From positions 158,889 through 222,888 of the forward strand of contig NZ_LQNT01000013.1 of NCBI RefSeq assembly GCF_001619585.1: a stretch of DNA of 64,000 nucleotides. The letters are read 5' to 3'. Source of the DNA: Bhargavaea cecembensis. GTDB taxonomy: Bacteria; Bacillota; Bacilli; Bacillales_A; Planococcaceae. The translations under genes and the position numbers were made by a program. Below the pieces are notes generated by a model, which saw nothing but the letters and a program-made list of their open reading frames with translations, was not told the DNA's origin and ran no database searches. Positions 44,229 to 53,706 of the stretch are shown in pieces; position 1 is the stretch's first letter, and each line of letters starts with the position of its first letter.

Positions 44229-46632
44229 GCTGATCCCCCTTTCTGGTCAGGCGGAGTTTGATCATGCCAAGAATTCCGATCGCGGCAATTGACAGTACGG
44301 CGATTTCAAACAGCGTATCAAAGCCCCGGTAATCAACAAGGATAACGTTGACGATATTACCGCCGCCTGCTTCCGAATAGACAGTGTCTTTGTAAAACTG
44401 CGAGATGGAAGGCAGGGCTTTCTGCGAAGCTGCCGACATGGCCAGGAGAGCCATCATCAGGCCGACTCCCGCCGCAATGATCGCATTGCCGACACGGAAT
44501 TTACGCTTCTCATCATGCCGGCTCAGTTTCGGCAAGTGGTAGAACGCCAGCAGGTAAAGGGCGACAGAGACCGTCTCGATGACCAATTGAGTCAACGCAA
44601 GGTCAGGCGCCTTGAAGATGACGAACAGGAGAGCGACCACATAGCCTGCTGCCCCCAGGGCCAGTATCGCTGTAAGACGCTTCCTGGCCACGAGTGTGGT
44701 CAGCACTGAGCCGACAAGCACTGTGAGCAGTCCGATTTCGGCCGGGCCGATTGGCGCTGTCCCTTCGAACGAGACGGCAAAGGCATCTTTTACGAACATT
44801 GATCCGAGGACAATAATCACAATTCCGGCAAACATATAGATCAGATAGCTCCTGATCAGTCCGTTCATGTACGAACGGGATAGCCGGTTCATACCGCTCT
44901 CCGCGAAAATCATCGATGAATCATACAGCTTGTTGAGTGTCAGGTATTCAGGGAAAGCCCGGTAGCCGCCCTGCCACTTCGGCAAGAGCCAATACAGGAC
45001 CAGTCCGGTGATGACAATGCCGATCGTCATCATCAATTCAGGAGTGACATGTCCATGCCATGCGGCTACATGGACATCGACATCAGCCGGGGATCCGTAC
45101 ATAAATGGCTGCACGGCTGCAACCGCAGGCTTGACGATCCAGTCTCCGATGAAGTTGGGAACGAAGAAGATCGCAACAACAATCAGACCGAGCACTGCAG
45201 GGGAGATGAGCATCCCGGCAGGTGCTTCATGTGCCGATTTTGGCAGCAGATCCGGTTTGTGTTTCCCTGTGAACGTGCGGAACACAAAATAGAAGCTGTA
45301 TATGAACGTGAACACACTTGCGATCCATGCAACTATGAGAAGCACAGTTCCCCAGGAAGCAGGGGCAAACAGGTCCAGTTCTCCCAGGCTCAGCATTCCC
45401 GTCAGGAACAGTTCCTTACTGAGGAAACCTCCAAATGGCGGAAGGCCCGCCATCGACAGGGAACCGATCAGCGCGATGGTGAACGTGACCGGCATCAGTG
45501 CCATGAGACCTCCAAGTTTGCGGATGTCACGCGTACCGGTCTCATGATCGACAATTCCGGCGACCATGAACAGGCTGCCTTTGAATGCGGCGTGGTTCAC
45601 CAGATGGAAAATCGCGGCGAAGCCGGCATACTTGAACATCGTTTCGGCAGCGCCTTCTACATGGAATGCCGCAGCGGAAGCACCGAGGAGGGACATAATC
45701 AGCCCGAGCTGGCTGACAGTCGAAAAGGCAAGGATCCCTTTCAGGTCAGTTTGCTTCACAGCAAAGAAGGACCCCCAGAACAGGGTGAGAACCCCGATCG
45801 AAGTGACCAGCCACACCCAGATTTCGGATGCCGCGAAAATCGGTGTAAAGCGTGCAACGAGATAGAGTCCCGCTTTGACCATGGTCGCGGAGTGGAGATA
45901 CGCACTGACCGGAGTAGGCGCTTCCATCGCGTCCGGAAGCCAGATGTAGAACGGGAACTGGGCTGACTTGGTGAATGCCCCCAGCAAGAGGAGCACCAGT
46001 GCCCAGGTGAAAAGAGAATGTTCTGCCAATTCAGGGGCCATTGACGCGAGTTCGCGAACCGAGAACGTCCCCCCCATGATGTAAAGAAGAACGAAGCCCC
46101 CGAGCATCATGAGGCCACCGAATACGGTGATCATCATCGACTTGAGCGCACCAAATCTGGAGCCGTCCCTGGTGTACCAATATCCGATGAGCAGGAACGA
46201 CGAAATCGATGTCAGCTCCCAGAAGCCGTAGAGGGCGATCATGTTGTCTGACTGCACGACACCGAGCATCGCTGTCATGAACATGAGCAGGTAAACATAG
46301 AAGTTGCCAAGCCGCTCTTTCGTCTTATCCAAATAAAAGATTGAATAGAGAACGACCAGGGCCCCGATTCCTGTAATGAGGAGGGAGAACAGAAGGCTGA
46401 GGCCGTCTATGTAGGAAGTGAGTGAAATACCGTATGACGGAATCCATGACAGCTCCCCGATATGTACCCCGCCGTCTTTCACTTGGGGCAGGAAGCCCAG
46501 ATAATAAATGAACAGCAATACCGGAACAGCGAGCACGAACCATCCGGTATGAATTCCGCGCAGCCGGCTGGCCAAAAGCGGGACGAACAGAGCGGCCACG
46601 ACCGGTGCGAATAACAGCAGCACGGATATCAA
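44215..46632 (-). CDS. mnhA: Na+/H+ antiporter subunit A (MrpA/MnhA)
   Basis: 805-residue largest subunit of the Mrp Na+/H+ antiporter. It resembles complex I subunit NuoL over about 600 residues (FWELTSISSFLLIGYW with the conserved Glu, and SAQFPFYIWLPDAMEAPTPVSA) and has a C-terminal MrpB-like part. The complex exports Na+ in exchange for H+ and supports alkali and salt tolerance. I start at a TTG (46632) with AAAGGAGGATCC upstream; the longer ATG at 46683 would include that site. It is the first gene of the complete mnhABCDEFG operon. Confidence 0.95.
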   Translation of the reverse strand: MISVLLLFAPVVAALFVPLLASRLRGIHTGWFVLAVPVLLFIYYLGFLPQVKDGGVHIGELSWIPSYGISLTSYIDGLSLLFSLLITGIGALVVLYSIFYLDKTKERLGNFYVYLLMFMTAMLGVVQSDNMIALYGFWELTSISSFLLIGYWYTRDGSRFGALKSMMITVFGGLMMLGGFVLLYIMGGTFSVRELASMAPELAEHSLFTWALVLLLLGAFTKSAQFPFYIWLPDAMEAPTPVSAYLHSATMVKAGLYLVARFTPIFAASEIWVWLVTSIGVLTLFWGSFFAVKQTDLKGILAFSTVSQLGLIMSLLGASAAAFHVEGAAETMFKYAGFAAIFHLVNHAAFKGSLFMVAGIVDHETGTRDIRKLGGLMALMPVTFTIALIGSLSMAGLPPFGGFLSKELFLTGMLSLGELDLFAPASWGTVLLIVAWIASVFTFIYSFYFVFRTFTGKHKPDLLPKSAHEAPAGMLISPAVLGLIVVAIFFVPNFIGDWIVKPAVAAVQPFMYGSPADVDVHVAAWHGHVTPELMMTIGIVITGLVLYWLLPKWQGGYRAFPEYLTLNKLYDSSMIFAESGMNRLSRSYMNGLIRSYLIYMFAGIVIIVLGSMFVKDAFAVSFEGTAPIGPAEIGLLTVLVGSVLTTLVARKRLTAILALGAAGYVVALLFVIFKAPDLALTQLVIETVSVALYLLAFYHLPKLSRHDEKRKFRVGNAIIAAGVGLMMALLAMSAASQKALPSISQFYKDTVYSEAGGGNIVNVILVDYRGFDTLFEIAVLSIAAIGILGMIKLRLTRKGDQHEKQ

Positions 46633-46815
46633 GAAGGATCCTCCTTTCAAAACTTGTTTATGTTGATGGGTAACAGGACTCATTATAACTCAATTGTAAA
46701 GCGGTTGCATTGAAGAAAACTGGTACCCGCCGTCGTTTCTGCAATGGATGCAGGAGATCTTCCTATTTAAAAATAGCAGGAAAAAATCCATGATGAAAAC
46801 TTTATGAACATCACG

Positions 46816-46847
46816 AAAAAGTGCCCGGCAGAAGCCGCGCACTTTTT
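46816..46847. terminator. Bidirectional hairpin terminator
   Basis: AAAAAGTGC-CGGC pairs with GCCG-GCACTTTTT around a 4-base loop. It lies past the MFS gene (minus) and upstream of the mrp operon. Confidence 0.85.
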
Positions 46848-46882
46848 CTGTATCCATCTTTTGTGTGTTGAAGCGGAGTGTC

Positions 46883-48115
46883 TCAGTGCGGGTGAAGCAT
46901 TTCCTGCCGCTCGAGCACATCCTCGAAATCCTCTGAAGGGCGCTTTCGCGTAAAGTGCAGGGAGACAACGGCAATCAGGAAAAGGGCGGCCGTTACGTAA
47001 AAGACGGACGAAATGCCAATAAAGCCGCTTACGATTCCTCCGAACATCGGACCGATGATGTTCCCGAAAAAGCGGAAGCTGGTATTGTAGCCGAGCACCT
47101 CACCCTGTATATCCACTGGCGCTTCCCTACGGATCAGGGCAGTGGTGACCGGAATGAGTCCGCCGATCGAAATGCCGAACAGGAGACGCAGAATAATCAG
47201 CTGCCAAAGATTTGTGACAAGTGCCTGTGGGATCATAAATACAAACGTCAGCAGCAATAGCACCGTCAGTATCCGCTCATACCCATAGTTATCCCCGAGC
47301 TGCCCCCATTTTCTTGCGAAGAGAAGGTTTCCGACACCTGCGGCGCTGAACGTGAGGCCTGCCAGAAATGCCACTTGGTCGGCTTCCGTGAGTTCCGCAA
47401 CATAGAGGGAAAGAAGCGGCTGGATGCTGAAGTTCCCGATCTGGATCAGTGCAGTGATGATCATGACGTTCAGCATCAGCCGGTGATTGAGAATGGAACG
47501 GACGATGGTGTTCCTGGAATAGACATGATCGCGGTTCTTTTTTTCTTTTTTCTGTTCCTTGATTCCGAATGCCACGATCAGGGCAGCGATGAAGATGGCC
47601 GCCGAAGAGATGATGAAGGCGAGTTCAAATCCGAATGAGTCCGCCAGCAGGCCTCCGAGGGCGGGGCCGAAGAGGGTGCCGGATACGCTCCCCATCTGCA
47701 GGGTGCCGAGCGTCTTGCCGGCTTCGGCTTTTGCGGTCTGGGCACTGACAAAGGCAAGGGAAGTCGGGATGAAGCCGGTCACAACGCCCATTGCCAGGCG
47801 AAGAAAGAAGAATGTGTACACATCGTCGACAAACCCCATCATGAACATGAACGCGGATATGCCGAATGCGTTGATCAGGAGAATCGGCTTGAAGCCGTAT
47901 TTGTCGCCGATCCGCCCCCAGATTGGCGACATGATAAATGCCGATACGAATGTTGCGCCGAAGATGAGACCTGCCCACTTCGATACAAACGCATCGGAGT
48001 GATTGCCGAATGTGTCGATGTAAAGGGACAGGAACGGCATGATCATGGTCATCGTACCGGCGACCAGAAAGTTGGTCACCAGGATGATGATAAAGTTCCG
48101 TTTTTGTATAGACAT
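46883..48115 (-). CDS. MFS transporter (drug-efflux type)
   Basis: 410-residue major facilitator with 12 membrane segments. The loop 2-3 motif is GRIGDKYGFKPIL, and its repeat in the second half is RKWGQLGDNYGYERIL. Motif C of drug:proton antiporters is recognisable in TLFGPALGGLLAD. The middle loop is basic (KEQKKEKKNRDH). It is likely an exporter of small hydrophobic molecules; the substrate is unknown. AAAAGGACG precedes the start. Confidence 0.9.
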   Translation of the reverse strand: MSIQKRNFIIILVTNFLVAGTMTMIMPFLSLYIDTFGNHSDAFVSKWAGLIFGATFVSAFIMSPIWGRIGDKYGFKPILLINAFGISAFMFMMGFVDDVYTFFFLRLAMGVVTGFIPTSLAFVSAQTAKAEAGKTLGTLQMGSVSGTLFGPALGGLLADSFGFELAFIISSAAIFIAALIVAFGIKEQKKEKKNRDHVYSRNTIVRSILNHRLMLNVMIITALIQIGNFSIQPLLSLYVAELTEADQVAFLAGLTFSAAGVGNLLFARKWGQLGDNYGYERILTVLLLLTFVFMIPQALVTNLWQLIILRLLFGISIGGLIPVTTALIRREAPVDIQGEVLGYNTSFRFFGNIIGPMFGGIVSGFIGISSVFYVTAALFLIAVVSLHFTRKRPSEDFEDVLERQEMLHPH

Positions 48116-48281
48116 CTATCGAACGTCCTTTTTATTTCGTAGTATCCCCATTATAAAGCATTTCGTAACCCGAAAAAAGTGTCATGACTTATTCATCGTT
48201 TTCCTTCCGGTCAGTATGTTACACTTATGAAGATACTGATACTCCCGTGCCGCCCGGCACCTGGAGAAAAGGAGAGATACG

Positions 48282-48872
48282 ATGTTTCCTCAACTGGTGA
48301 ACGAAGCTGCAGAAAACGAAGCACTCGCGATCATTCATACAAACCATGGCCCGATCAAGGTAAAGCTGTTTCCTGAACAGGCACCGAAGACGGTCGAGAA
48401 CTTCCTCACACACGCCGAGAACGGCTATTACGACGGGATCATCTTCCACCGCATCATTCCGGATTTCATGATCCAGGGCGGCGACCCGACAGGAACCGGC
48501 ATGGGCGGGGAGAGCATCTACGGCTCCACTTTCGAAGATGAGTTCTCGCCGGAGCTGTTCAACCTCCGAGGCGCGCTCTCGATGGCAAATGCAGGCCCGG
48601 GTACGAACGGCAGCCAGTTCTTTATTGTCCAGGCGAAGAATGTCCCTTCTCAGATGCTCGGCCAGCTTGAGGGAGCAGGCTTCCCGAAAGAAATCATTGA
48701 GGCTTATGCAGAAAAAGGCGGTACGCCTTGGCTTGACCAGCGCCATACCGTATTTGGCCAAGTGGTCGAAGGCCTGGACGTTGTCGATGAGATTGCCGGC
48801 GTTAAAACAGGCGCTCAAGACAAGCCTGTTGAGGATGTCGTCATCCAGTCGATTGAAATTCTTAAAAAGTAA
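48282..48872 (+). CDS. ppiB: Peptidyl-prolyl cis-trans isomerase, cyclophilin type
   Basis: 196-residue cyclophilin that speeds cis-trans isomerisation of proline bonds. Active-site residues are in [19 protein letters not shown] (Arg, Phe and Gln), GTNGSQFFI and [15 protein letters not shown]. It is longer than B. subtilis PpiB (143 residues) because of an insert around [20 protein letters not shown] to [11 protein letters not shown], a form common in relatives. No signal peptide. GAAAAGGAGAGATACG precedes the ATG, and an extended -10 (TGTTACACT) lies about 60 bases upstream. Confidence 0.93.
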   Translation: MFPQLVNEAAENEALAIIHTNHGPIKVKLFPEQAPKTVENFLTHAENGYYDGIIFHRIIPDFMIQGGDPTGTGMGGESIYGSTFEDEFSPELFNLRGALSMANAGPGTNGSQFFIVQAKNVPSQMLGQLEGAGFPKEIIEAYAEKGGTPWLDQRHTVFGQVVEGLDVVDEIAGVKTGAQDKPVEDVVIQSIEILKK

Positions 48873-48910
48873 CCCTGCACCCGGAATCCACATCAAGGAA
48901 GTGAATCATC

Positions 48911-49123
48911 ATGGAAGCGGTTCTTCTCATGCCGTTCCTCTATTTTCCGGAAGACAAGACCCTGTATATCCCGGCAGTAGCGTCATTGCTCGTCTGCATG
49001 TTCCTCTGCTACCTGGCTTTCCGGTGGATCAGAAAGAAATCCGCCGAGCAGGAAAAAGCGACGCATGAACTCGAGCAGCGCATTCTGGCCGAACGGAACG
49101 CAAAACAGCCGCCCTCTCAATGA
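48911..49123 (+). CDS. Small membrane protein, 70 residues
   Basis: Not recognised. One membrane segment (IPAVASLLVCMFLCYLAF, about residues 20-37) is followed by a charged cytoplasmic helix (RKKSAEQEKATHELEQRI) likely to form a coiled coil. AAGGAAGTGAATCATC precedes the ATG, 38 bases after the cyclophilin gene, so they may be co-transcribed. A terminator overlaps its stop codon. Confidence 0.7.
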   Translation: MEAVLLMPFLYFPEDKTLYIPAVASLLVCMFLCYLAFRWIRKKSAEQEKATHELEQRILAERNAKQPPSQ

Positions 49124-49140
49124 GGCCGGCTGTTTTTATT
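49102..49140 (+). terminator. Intrinsic terminator overlapping the small membrane protein stop
   Basis: AAAACAGCCG-CCTC pairs with GAGG-CGGCTGTTTT, followed by TATTTTTAT. The stop codon lies in the loop. Confidence 0.85.
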
Positions 49141-49297
49141 TTTATATGATGGATAAATTTAAAGTCCTATTTCCCGGGAAACAAATTATCGGCAGGCGGG
49201 TTCGCCAATGGAGCCAAAATTTCTCCCTTTCTTTTTTTTATGGCTGTGCTATTATAGCTAATAATCATTCAAAGAACTGAAAAATAGGTGAGTACTG

Positions 49298-49558
49298 TTG
49301 GATACCATCGAAATTAATCATTTTGCGGCGGATCTTCTCGATCGGTGGGACCCGTTCAATCAGGGACAGGGAGCCTACGAAACCGAGATTGCCGACGTCA
49401 TCGCAGCTCTTCATGAAGCCGTCCACCCGTCTGAACTGGCGGAGCGGATTCGTCTGATCTATGAGCACTCCTTTGAACTTTGGATTCCGCATGAGGCCTG
49501 CATGGAGATCTCCTATAAACTGATTGCCCTGAAATACGGGGCAGGATGTCCGTTATAA
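49298..49558 (+). CDS. yugE: YugE family protein (DUF1871)
   Basis: 86-residue DUF1871 protein, like B. subtilis YugE. It is small, acidic and helical, with the family-typical LLDRWDPFNQG and ETEIADVIAAL. Function unknown. The start is a TTG at 49298 with AGGTGAG 5 bases upstream. The stretch before it (49180-49290) is AT-rich but shows no clear promoter pair. A bidirectional terminator follows. Confidence 0.85.
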   Translation: MDTIEINHFAADLLDRWDPFNQGQGAYETEIADVIAALHEAVHPSELAERIRLIYEHSFELWIPHEACMEISYKLIALKYGAGCPL

Positions 49559-49560
49559 AT

Positions 49561-49590
49561 AAAAAAACCGCCATTCACGGCGGTTTTTTT
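49561..49590. terminator. Bidirectional terminator after yugE
   Basis: AAAACCGCC and GGCGGTTTT pair around a 6-base loop, with A and T runs on the two sides. Confidence 0.9.
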
Positions 49591-49607
49591 CATTTCATTG
49601 TATTTCC

Positions 49608-50936
49608 TCATCCCCAAATGGTGGAGATGAATATCAATACGATGGCGAGCGGGCATACATAGCGGACGAGGAAGCGCCAGGCGGACGCCTGGAAACCTGA
49701 GCTGCCCAGTTCTTCTTCGGTAATCTGGCGGGACAGATAGTAACCTGCGAACAGGGAGATGAGGAATGCCCCGATCGGCATGCCGAACTTGGAGACAATC
49801 GTGTCTGCCAGATCGAAGAACGAAAGGCCGAATATTTTCACGTCCGACAGGATGCCAAATGACAACGCACTTGGGATGCCGACAAGAAATACAATCAGGC
49901 CGTAAAGGAAGGCTGCGCCTTTACGCCGTTCATACTTGTTCCGGATCCCGATCGAAACGGTGATCTCCAGCATCGAAATGCTTGAAGTCAAAGTGGCGAA
50001 CAGCATCAGGATAAAGAACAGAAGCATAAACAGGAAGCCAAACGGCATTGATTCGAAGATGGCCGGCAGGATTACAAAGACTAGGCCGGGACCTTCCGCG
50101 GGGGACCCTCCGAAAGCGAAGACGGCAGGGAAGATGACAAGACCCGCGAGGATGGAGATGACGATGTTCAGCACTGTCACGCTCCAGCCTGATTTCATCA
50201 GGTTCTCATCTTTCGGCAAATAAGATGCATACGTGATCATGCTGCCGATCCCGACACTCAGCGAGAAGAAAGCCTGTCCCAGTGCCAGCAGGGCCGTCTC
50301 GCCGTTCAGGTATGAGAAGTCCGGCACAAACATGAAGCGGATCCCTTCCATCGCACCGTCCAGAGTGAGAGAGCGGACGGCCAGGATGATGAAGAAGACG
50401 AACAGCATCGGCATCATCCACTTGCTCGCGCGCTCAATGCCTCCCTTGATGCCCCGCGAGACAATCCAGATGGTCAGGAACATGAAGACGGCCTGAGCGA
50501 GGAGTGCCTCACCCGGTCTGGCGATAATCGAATCAAAAAGAGCTCCGAAGTCCTGAGGAGCTCCGCCTCCCAATAGGTAAGCGGCTGAGCGGATCAGGTA
50601 AGAAAGGATCCAGCCCCCGACTACGCTGTAGAAGGAAAGAACGATAATGGACAAGGCGAAGCCAAGAAAACCGAAAATCGGCCATGCCGTGCCGGGTGCC
50701 AGCCGGCGGAAGGTCGTGACCACGTCCGCCTGGCCGCGCCGGCCGATCAGAAACTCCGCAATCAGGATCGGAAGGCCGATCAGGAAGGTGCTGAGAATGA
50801 AGAGCAAAATGAAGATGCTGCCGCCATTCGTACCCGCCATATATGGGAACTTCCAGATGGCGCCGAGCCCGATGGCACTGCCTGCCGCCGCCAGGATGAA
50901 GCCGATCTTGGAAGTCCAATTTTCTCGATTTGACAT
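49608..50936 (-). CDS. NSS-family sodium-dependent transporter
   Basis: 442-residue neurotransmitter:sodium symporter family protein with 11-12 membrane segments. The first-helix site is AAAGSAIGLGAIWKFPY, with GAIWKFPY in place of the GNIWRFPY of the other NSS protein in this window. It has no small subunit gene beside it and is about 65 residues shorter, so the substrate probably differs. The ATG at 50936 follows GGAGGGATCAGCTATTT; a longer in-frame start has no site. It is divergent from the sigma-like gene. Confidence 0.88.
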   Translation of the reverse strand: MSNRENWTSKIGFILAAAGSAIGLGAIWKFPYMAGTNGGSIFILLFILSTFLIGLPILIAEFLIGRRGQADVVTTFRRLAPGTAWPIFGFLGFALSIIVLSFYSVVGGWILSYLIRSAAYLLGGGAPQDFGALFDSIIARPGEALLAQAVFMFLTIWIVSRGIKGGIERASKWMMPMLFVFFIILAVRSLTLDGAMEGIRFMFVPDFSYLNGETALLALGQAFFSLSVGIGSMITYASYLPKDENLMKSGWSVTVLNIVISILAGLVIFPAVFAFGGSPAEGPGLVFVILPAIFESMPFGFLFMLLFFILMLFATLTSSISMLEITVSIGIRNKYERRKGAAFLYGLIVFLVGIPSALSFGILSDVKIFGLSFFDLADTIVSKFGMPIGAFLISLFAGYYLSRQITEEELGSSGFQASAWRFLVRYVCPLAIVLIFISTIWG

Positions 50937-51014
50937 AAATAGCTGATCCCTCCGAAAACTGATTCCCCCATTGTACAACAAGTTGTCCAAAAAGAAAGTA
51001 CGACCATATCACTA

Positions 51015-51056
51015 ATTGAAAATACAAAATTCAATATTAGGCAAATTTGATATAAT
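51015..51056 (+). promoter_or_regulatory. Extended -10 promoter and inverted repeat before the sigma-like gene
   Basis: TGATATAAT (51048-51056) is a perfect extended -10 with no good -35. Upstream, ATTGAA (51015-51020) and TTCAAT (51030-51035) form an inverted repeat 9 bases apart that could bind an activator. Confidence 0.45.
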
Positions 51057-51086
51057 AAAGGAAGAAACAAGAAAAGGATGTGTGGA

Positions 51087-53165
51087 ATGGGGGAAGAAGA
51101 AAAAGACTACGGGGAGCATGAATTGGCGGAATCTTTCGGGGGAATTGTCCGCCGCTTTCTTCACCAGGCAGGGGTGCCGCATGAGAGGGTAGGGGAGATC
51201 GCAGAGCGGGCAATCGGGGAGGCAACGGAAGAACTGACTGACGGAGCAAATCCCCAAGTCATCTTGTTCAGGACGGCCGCAAGAATAATTGCAGGTACTC
51301 CTGACGGGGAGGAACCTGAGGATCTTTTCCGGTTTGAAGAAGACCATCAGCTTCATCGGGAAATTCGGGATCTTCCTGCCCGAATCAGACTGCCGTTTAT
51401 CCTGATGAGGCTTCATGATTTCAATCCTGCAGAAGCGGGTTCCGTGTGCCGGCTGACGGCCGATGAGGTACGGACGGCAGCGGAGACGGGGGAACGGATA
51501 CTCACAGAAGCTGATCCGGATTGGGATCTTGACCGGCAGCTCAGTCTGCTGCGTCGTGCCTATGGCCGGATCCGATATCCGGAACCCGTGGTCGATCAGC
51601 CGGCGACTTTGGCTTTGGCTGAACAAGAAAAAGACGGACCAAAGAGTGTACGGTGGTGGGCGGCAGGGGCCGGGCTTCTTGCCGCAGTCGGATTCCTGAT
51701 CGCCGCAGCATTCATCCTCCCGGTACAGGCTGGGCCGGTTGATGCCGCATACGTCAAGAAGCTGGAGACCCGATTTGATGAAGAGAAAGAAAGGTTCCAG
51801 GAAAAAATCGGTGCGCAAGACATGGATATGATGGATCTGATAACGATTCAGGAAGGAAAGTCGGAATTCAGGCTGTTCATCTCACGACTTGACCGTGCCG
51901 TACAGAAAGGTCAAGCACCGACAAAGAAGGAGGCGAACGAGGAGCTGGCTGAAATCTTGGATGTGTTTGACCTTCCTTCCGAGATGGCCATGCAGCTCAG
52001 TGAACAGCCGATTAATAATGATCAACTAAAAAGCAGGGAATATATACGCGTATTTGAAATGCGGAAACAGGAATTGGCGATGATCTTCTCAAACCGATTA
52101 ATGGAACACATGAATTTTATAGAGGCTGCAATTCATGGCGAGAAATTTGATAAAGAAGGCTTCCTCGCCAATGCCGATGAATATCCCGAATCCCTCCGGC
52201 ACGCTCTGCAGCTGATGGAGCAAGAAGGCTACGATTTGTCGGAAGAAATCATTCGCTTTGGTGATCATGTATATGTGATTCCCGAAAAACTGCCGACCCT
52301 TGGAGAACATGCGGATGGACTTGAAGAGTCGGTAGCAAGGGTAGTAAGGGTGGCAGAAAGGGTGCCTCTGCAGAAAATTTCTGATCAAGAGCCGGTTGTA
52401 CTGGAAGAAACACTGATCAAACTGGAAGAGCTGGCCGGTGATAGGAAGACAAGTGATCAGTGGAGAATGCCGGAAGAATTGGCTGTTCGGTATTTTGGGG
52501 AATTCGTGTTTGGAGGCGAGAGCGGCAGGGTGTTCGGAGAAGACGGAAAAGTTTTGGCGGAACGGAGGGAGCTCTGGAAGCGACTGGCCGGACGGCCCGA
52601 GTCTCCTTCCGGGAAATTATTGGCGCCGGTCGTGGCCGAGATGGAAAAGACCGGATGGAAGCGGTCGAAATCTTATGATCTGCTGGTAACAGCAAGTTAT
52701 CAATCTGCACTGAAAGGTGCGCGTGAAGGGCATGACCGATATTCAGAAATAGACGATCATGTTTTTCTGGATGGTTCTTTCGGAAACTCTGATTTTCGGG
52801 TAAGGACGGAAACTTTGTATCGGGACCTGACGGCTGCTGGCGATCGGTCATTGCTATTGGACAGCACTCCGGTTATGGTGGCTGCACTCGCATTATTGGC
52901 GGCTGACAGAGAAGATTTAAACATGATGGAAATACTTGCTTCAGACGGAAACCCGGCTTATATCACTAAGTTGTTGAAAACAGTAAAGACAGAAGCGCTT
53001 GAAGAAGTACACCTCTCATTTTCTGAATACGAGGTCGTGCCTCACGAAACCGGTGTTAGAGCCCCAGTCAATGTCCAGCCATTCTCCGGTTTCGAACAGA
53101 AGCAGATTTGGCTGACTTACACTCCTGAAGGCCTCTGGCTGGTAGACCGCCAGGACGCCCCGTAA
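51087..53165 (+). CDS. Large membrane-anchored protein with sigma-factor-like N-terminus
   Basis: 692 residues, not recognised as a whole. Residues 1-140 look like a degenerate ECF sigma factor: a helical region-2-like part, then LPARIRLPFILMRLHDF and a helix-turn-helix-like AEAGSVCRLTADEVRTA (about 96-139), which parallels sigma region 4. One membrane segment follows (about 191-213). The remaining 480 residues would be extracytoplasmic, acidic and helical, without known motifs. The sigma resemblance is pattern-based inference. The ATG at 51087 has AAAAGGA 8 bases upstream. No anti-sigma gene is adjacent. Confidence 0.6.
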   Translation: MGEEEKDYGEHELAESFGGIVRRFLHQAGVPHERVGEIAERAIGEATEELTDGANPQVILFRTAARIIAGTPDGEEPEDLFRFEEDHQLHREIRDLPARIRLPFILMRLHDFNPAEAGSVCRLTADEVRTAAETGERILTEADPDWDLDRQLSLLRRAYGRIRYPEPVVDQPATLALAEQEKDGPKSVRWWAAGAGLLAAVGFLIAAAFILPVQAGPVDAAYVKKLETRFDEEKERFQEKIGAQDMDMMDLITIQEGKSEFRLFISRLDRAVQKGQAPTKKEANEELAEILDVFDLPSEMAMQLSEQPINNDQLKSREYIRVFEMRKQELAMIFSNRLMEHMNFIEAAIHGEKFDKEGFLANADEYPESLRHALQLMEQEGYDLSEEIIRFGDHVYVIPEKLPTLGEHADGLEESVARVVRVAERVPLQKISDQEPVVLEETLIKLEELAGDRKTSDQWRMPEELAVRYFGEFVFGGESGRVFGEDGKVLAERRELWKRLAGRPESPSGKLLAPVVAEMEKTGWKRSKSYDLLVTASYQSALKGAREGHDRYSEIDDHVFLDGSFGNSDFRVRTETLYRDLTAAGDRSLLLDSTPVMVAALALLAADREDLNMMEILASDGNPAYITKLLKTVKTEALEEVHLSFSEYEVVPHETGVRAPVNVQPFSGFEQKQIWLTYTPEGLWLVDRQDAP

Positions 53166-53178
53166 TCCCGACCGCTTT

Positions 53179-53207
53179 TTGCCGTAAGCACTCCCGTATG
53201 GTATAAT
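53179..53207 (+). promoter_or_regulatory. Sigma-A promoter of yugI
   Basis: TTGCCG (53179-53184) and TATAAT (53202-53207) are 17 bases apart. Confidence 0.65.
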
Positions 53208-53260
53208 TTGCAATGGCCAAATGGCAGATTCGTAAATCAAAGCGATTGGGAGCGGTATTT

Positions 53261-53632
53261 ATGGCAAGCAATTATCAGACGGGAGATGTCGTAACCGGAA
53301 AGGTTGCCGGCATTCAGCCATACGGGGCATTTATCGCCCTGGACAAGGATACACAAGGCCTCGTCCACATTTCCGAAATCACTTATGGTTTCGTTAAGGA
53401 CGTCAATGATTACCTGACGGTCGGGGAAGAAGTACAGGTGAAAGTGCTCGACGTCGATGAGGAGGCAGGCAAGATCAGCCTCTCGCTCCGCGCTCTTCAG
53501 GAACGTCCGCAGACACGCCGCGAGGATCGCCCGAGAAAATCCCTCCAGGACCGCATCGATGAGCGTGAACCGGACGGATTCAACACGCTCCGCGACAAAC
53601 TCCAGGACTGGATTCGCCAGTCCGGCCAATAA
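53261..53632 (+). CDS. yugI: S1 RNA-binding domain protein YugI (GSP13-like)
   Basis: 123-residue protein with one S1 domain (residues about 6-76; GYxF-type face in GKVAGIQPYGAFIAL, then GLVHISEI and KISLSLRA) and a basic/acidic linker tail. It is like general stress protein 13, which binds RNA or ribosomes. The ATG at 53261 has GGGAGCGGTATTT upstream; the open frame extends further upstream into the promoter, which I exclude. A bidirectional terminator follows. Confidence 0.9.
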   Translation: MASNYQTGDVVTGKVAGIQPYGAFIALDKDTQGLVHISEITYGFVKDVNDYLTVGEEVQVKVLDVDEEAGKISLSLRALQERPQTRREDRPRKSLQDRIDEREPDGFNTLRDKLQDWIRQSGQ

Positions 53633-53633
53633 C

Positions 53634-53687
53634 AAAAAGCAAGGAAGCCTAACCGGCAGCAACCGGCGGCTTCCTTGCTTTTTTTTC
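53634..53687. terminator. Bidirectional terminator between yugI and the roc regulator
   Basis: AAAGCAAGGAAGCC and GGCTTCCTTGCTTT form a 14-bp stem, with a smaller CCGG hairpin in the loop and A/T runs outside. Confidence 0.9.
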
Positions 53688-53706
53688 GTAAAGACGGCCC
53701 CTTCAT

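Noticed and set aside
45049..45966. Plus-strand open frame of 305 codons inside mnhA
   Set aside because: Charged, low-complexity composition typical of the antisense of a membrane protein gene.
49180..49290. Fur-box-like AT-rich sequence before yugE
   Set aside because: The resemblance to the 7-1-7 Fur box is limited to a few AT pairs and is expected by chance in AT-rich DNA.
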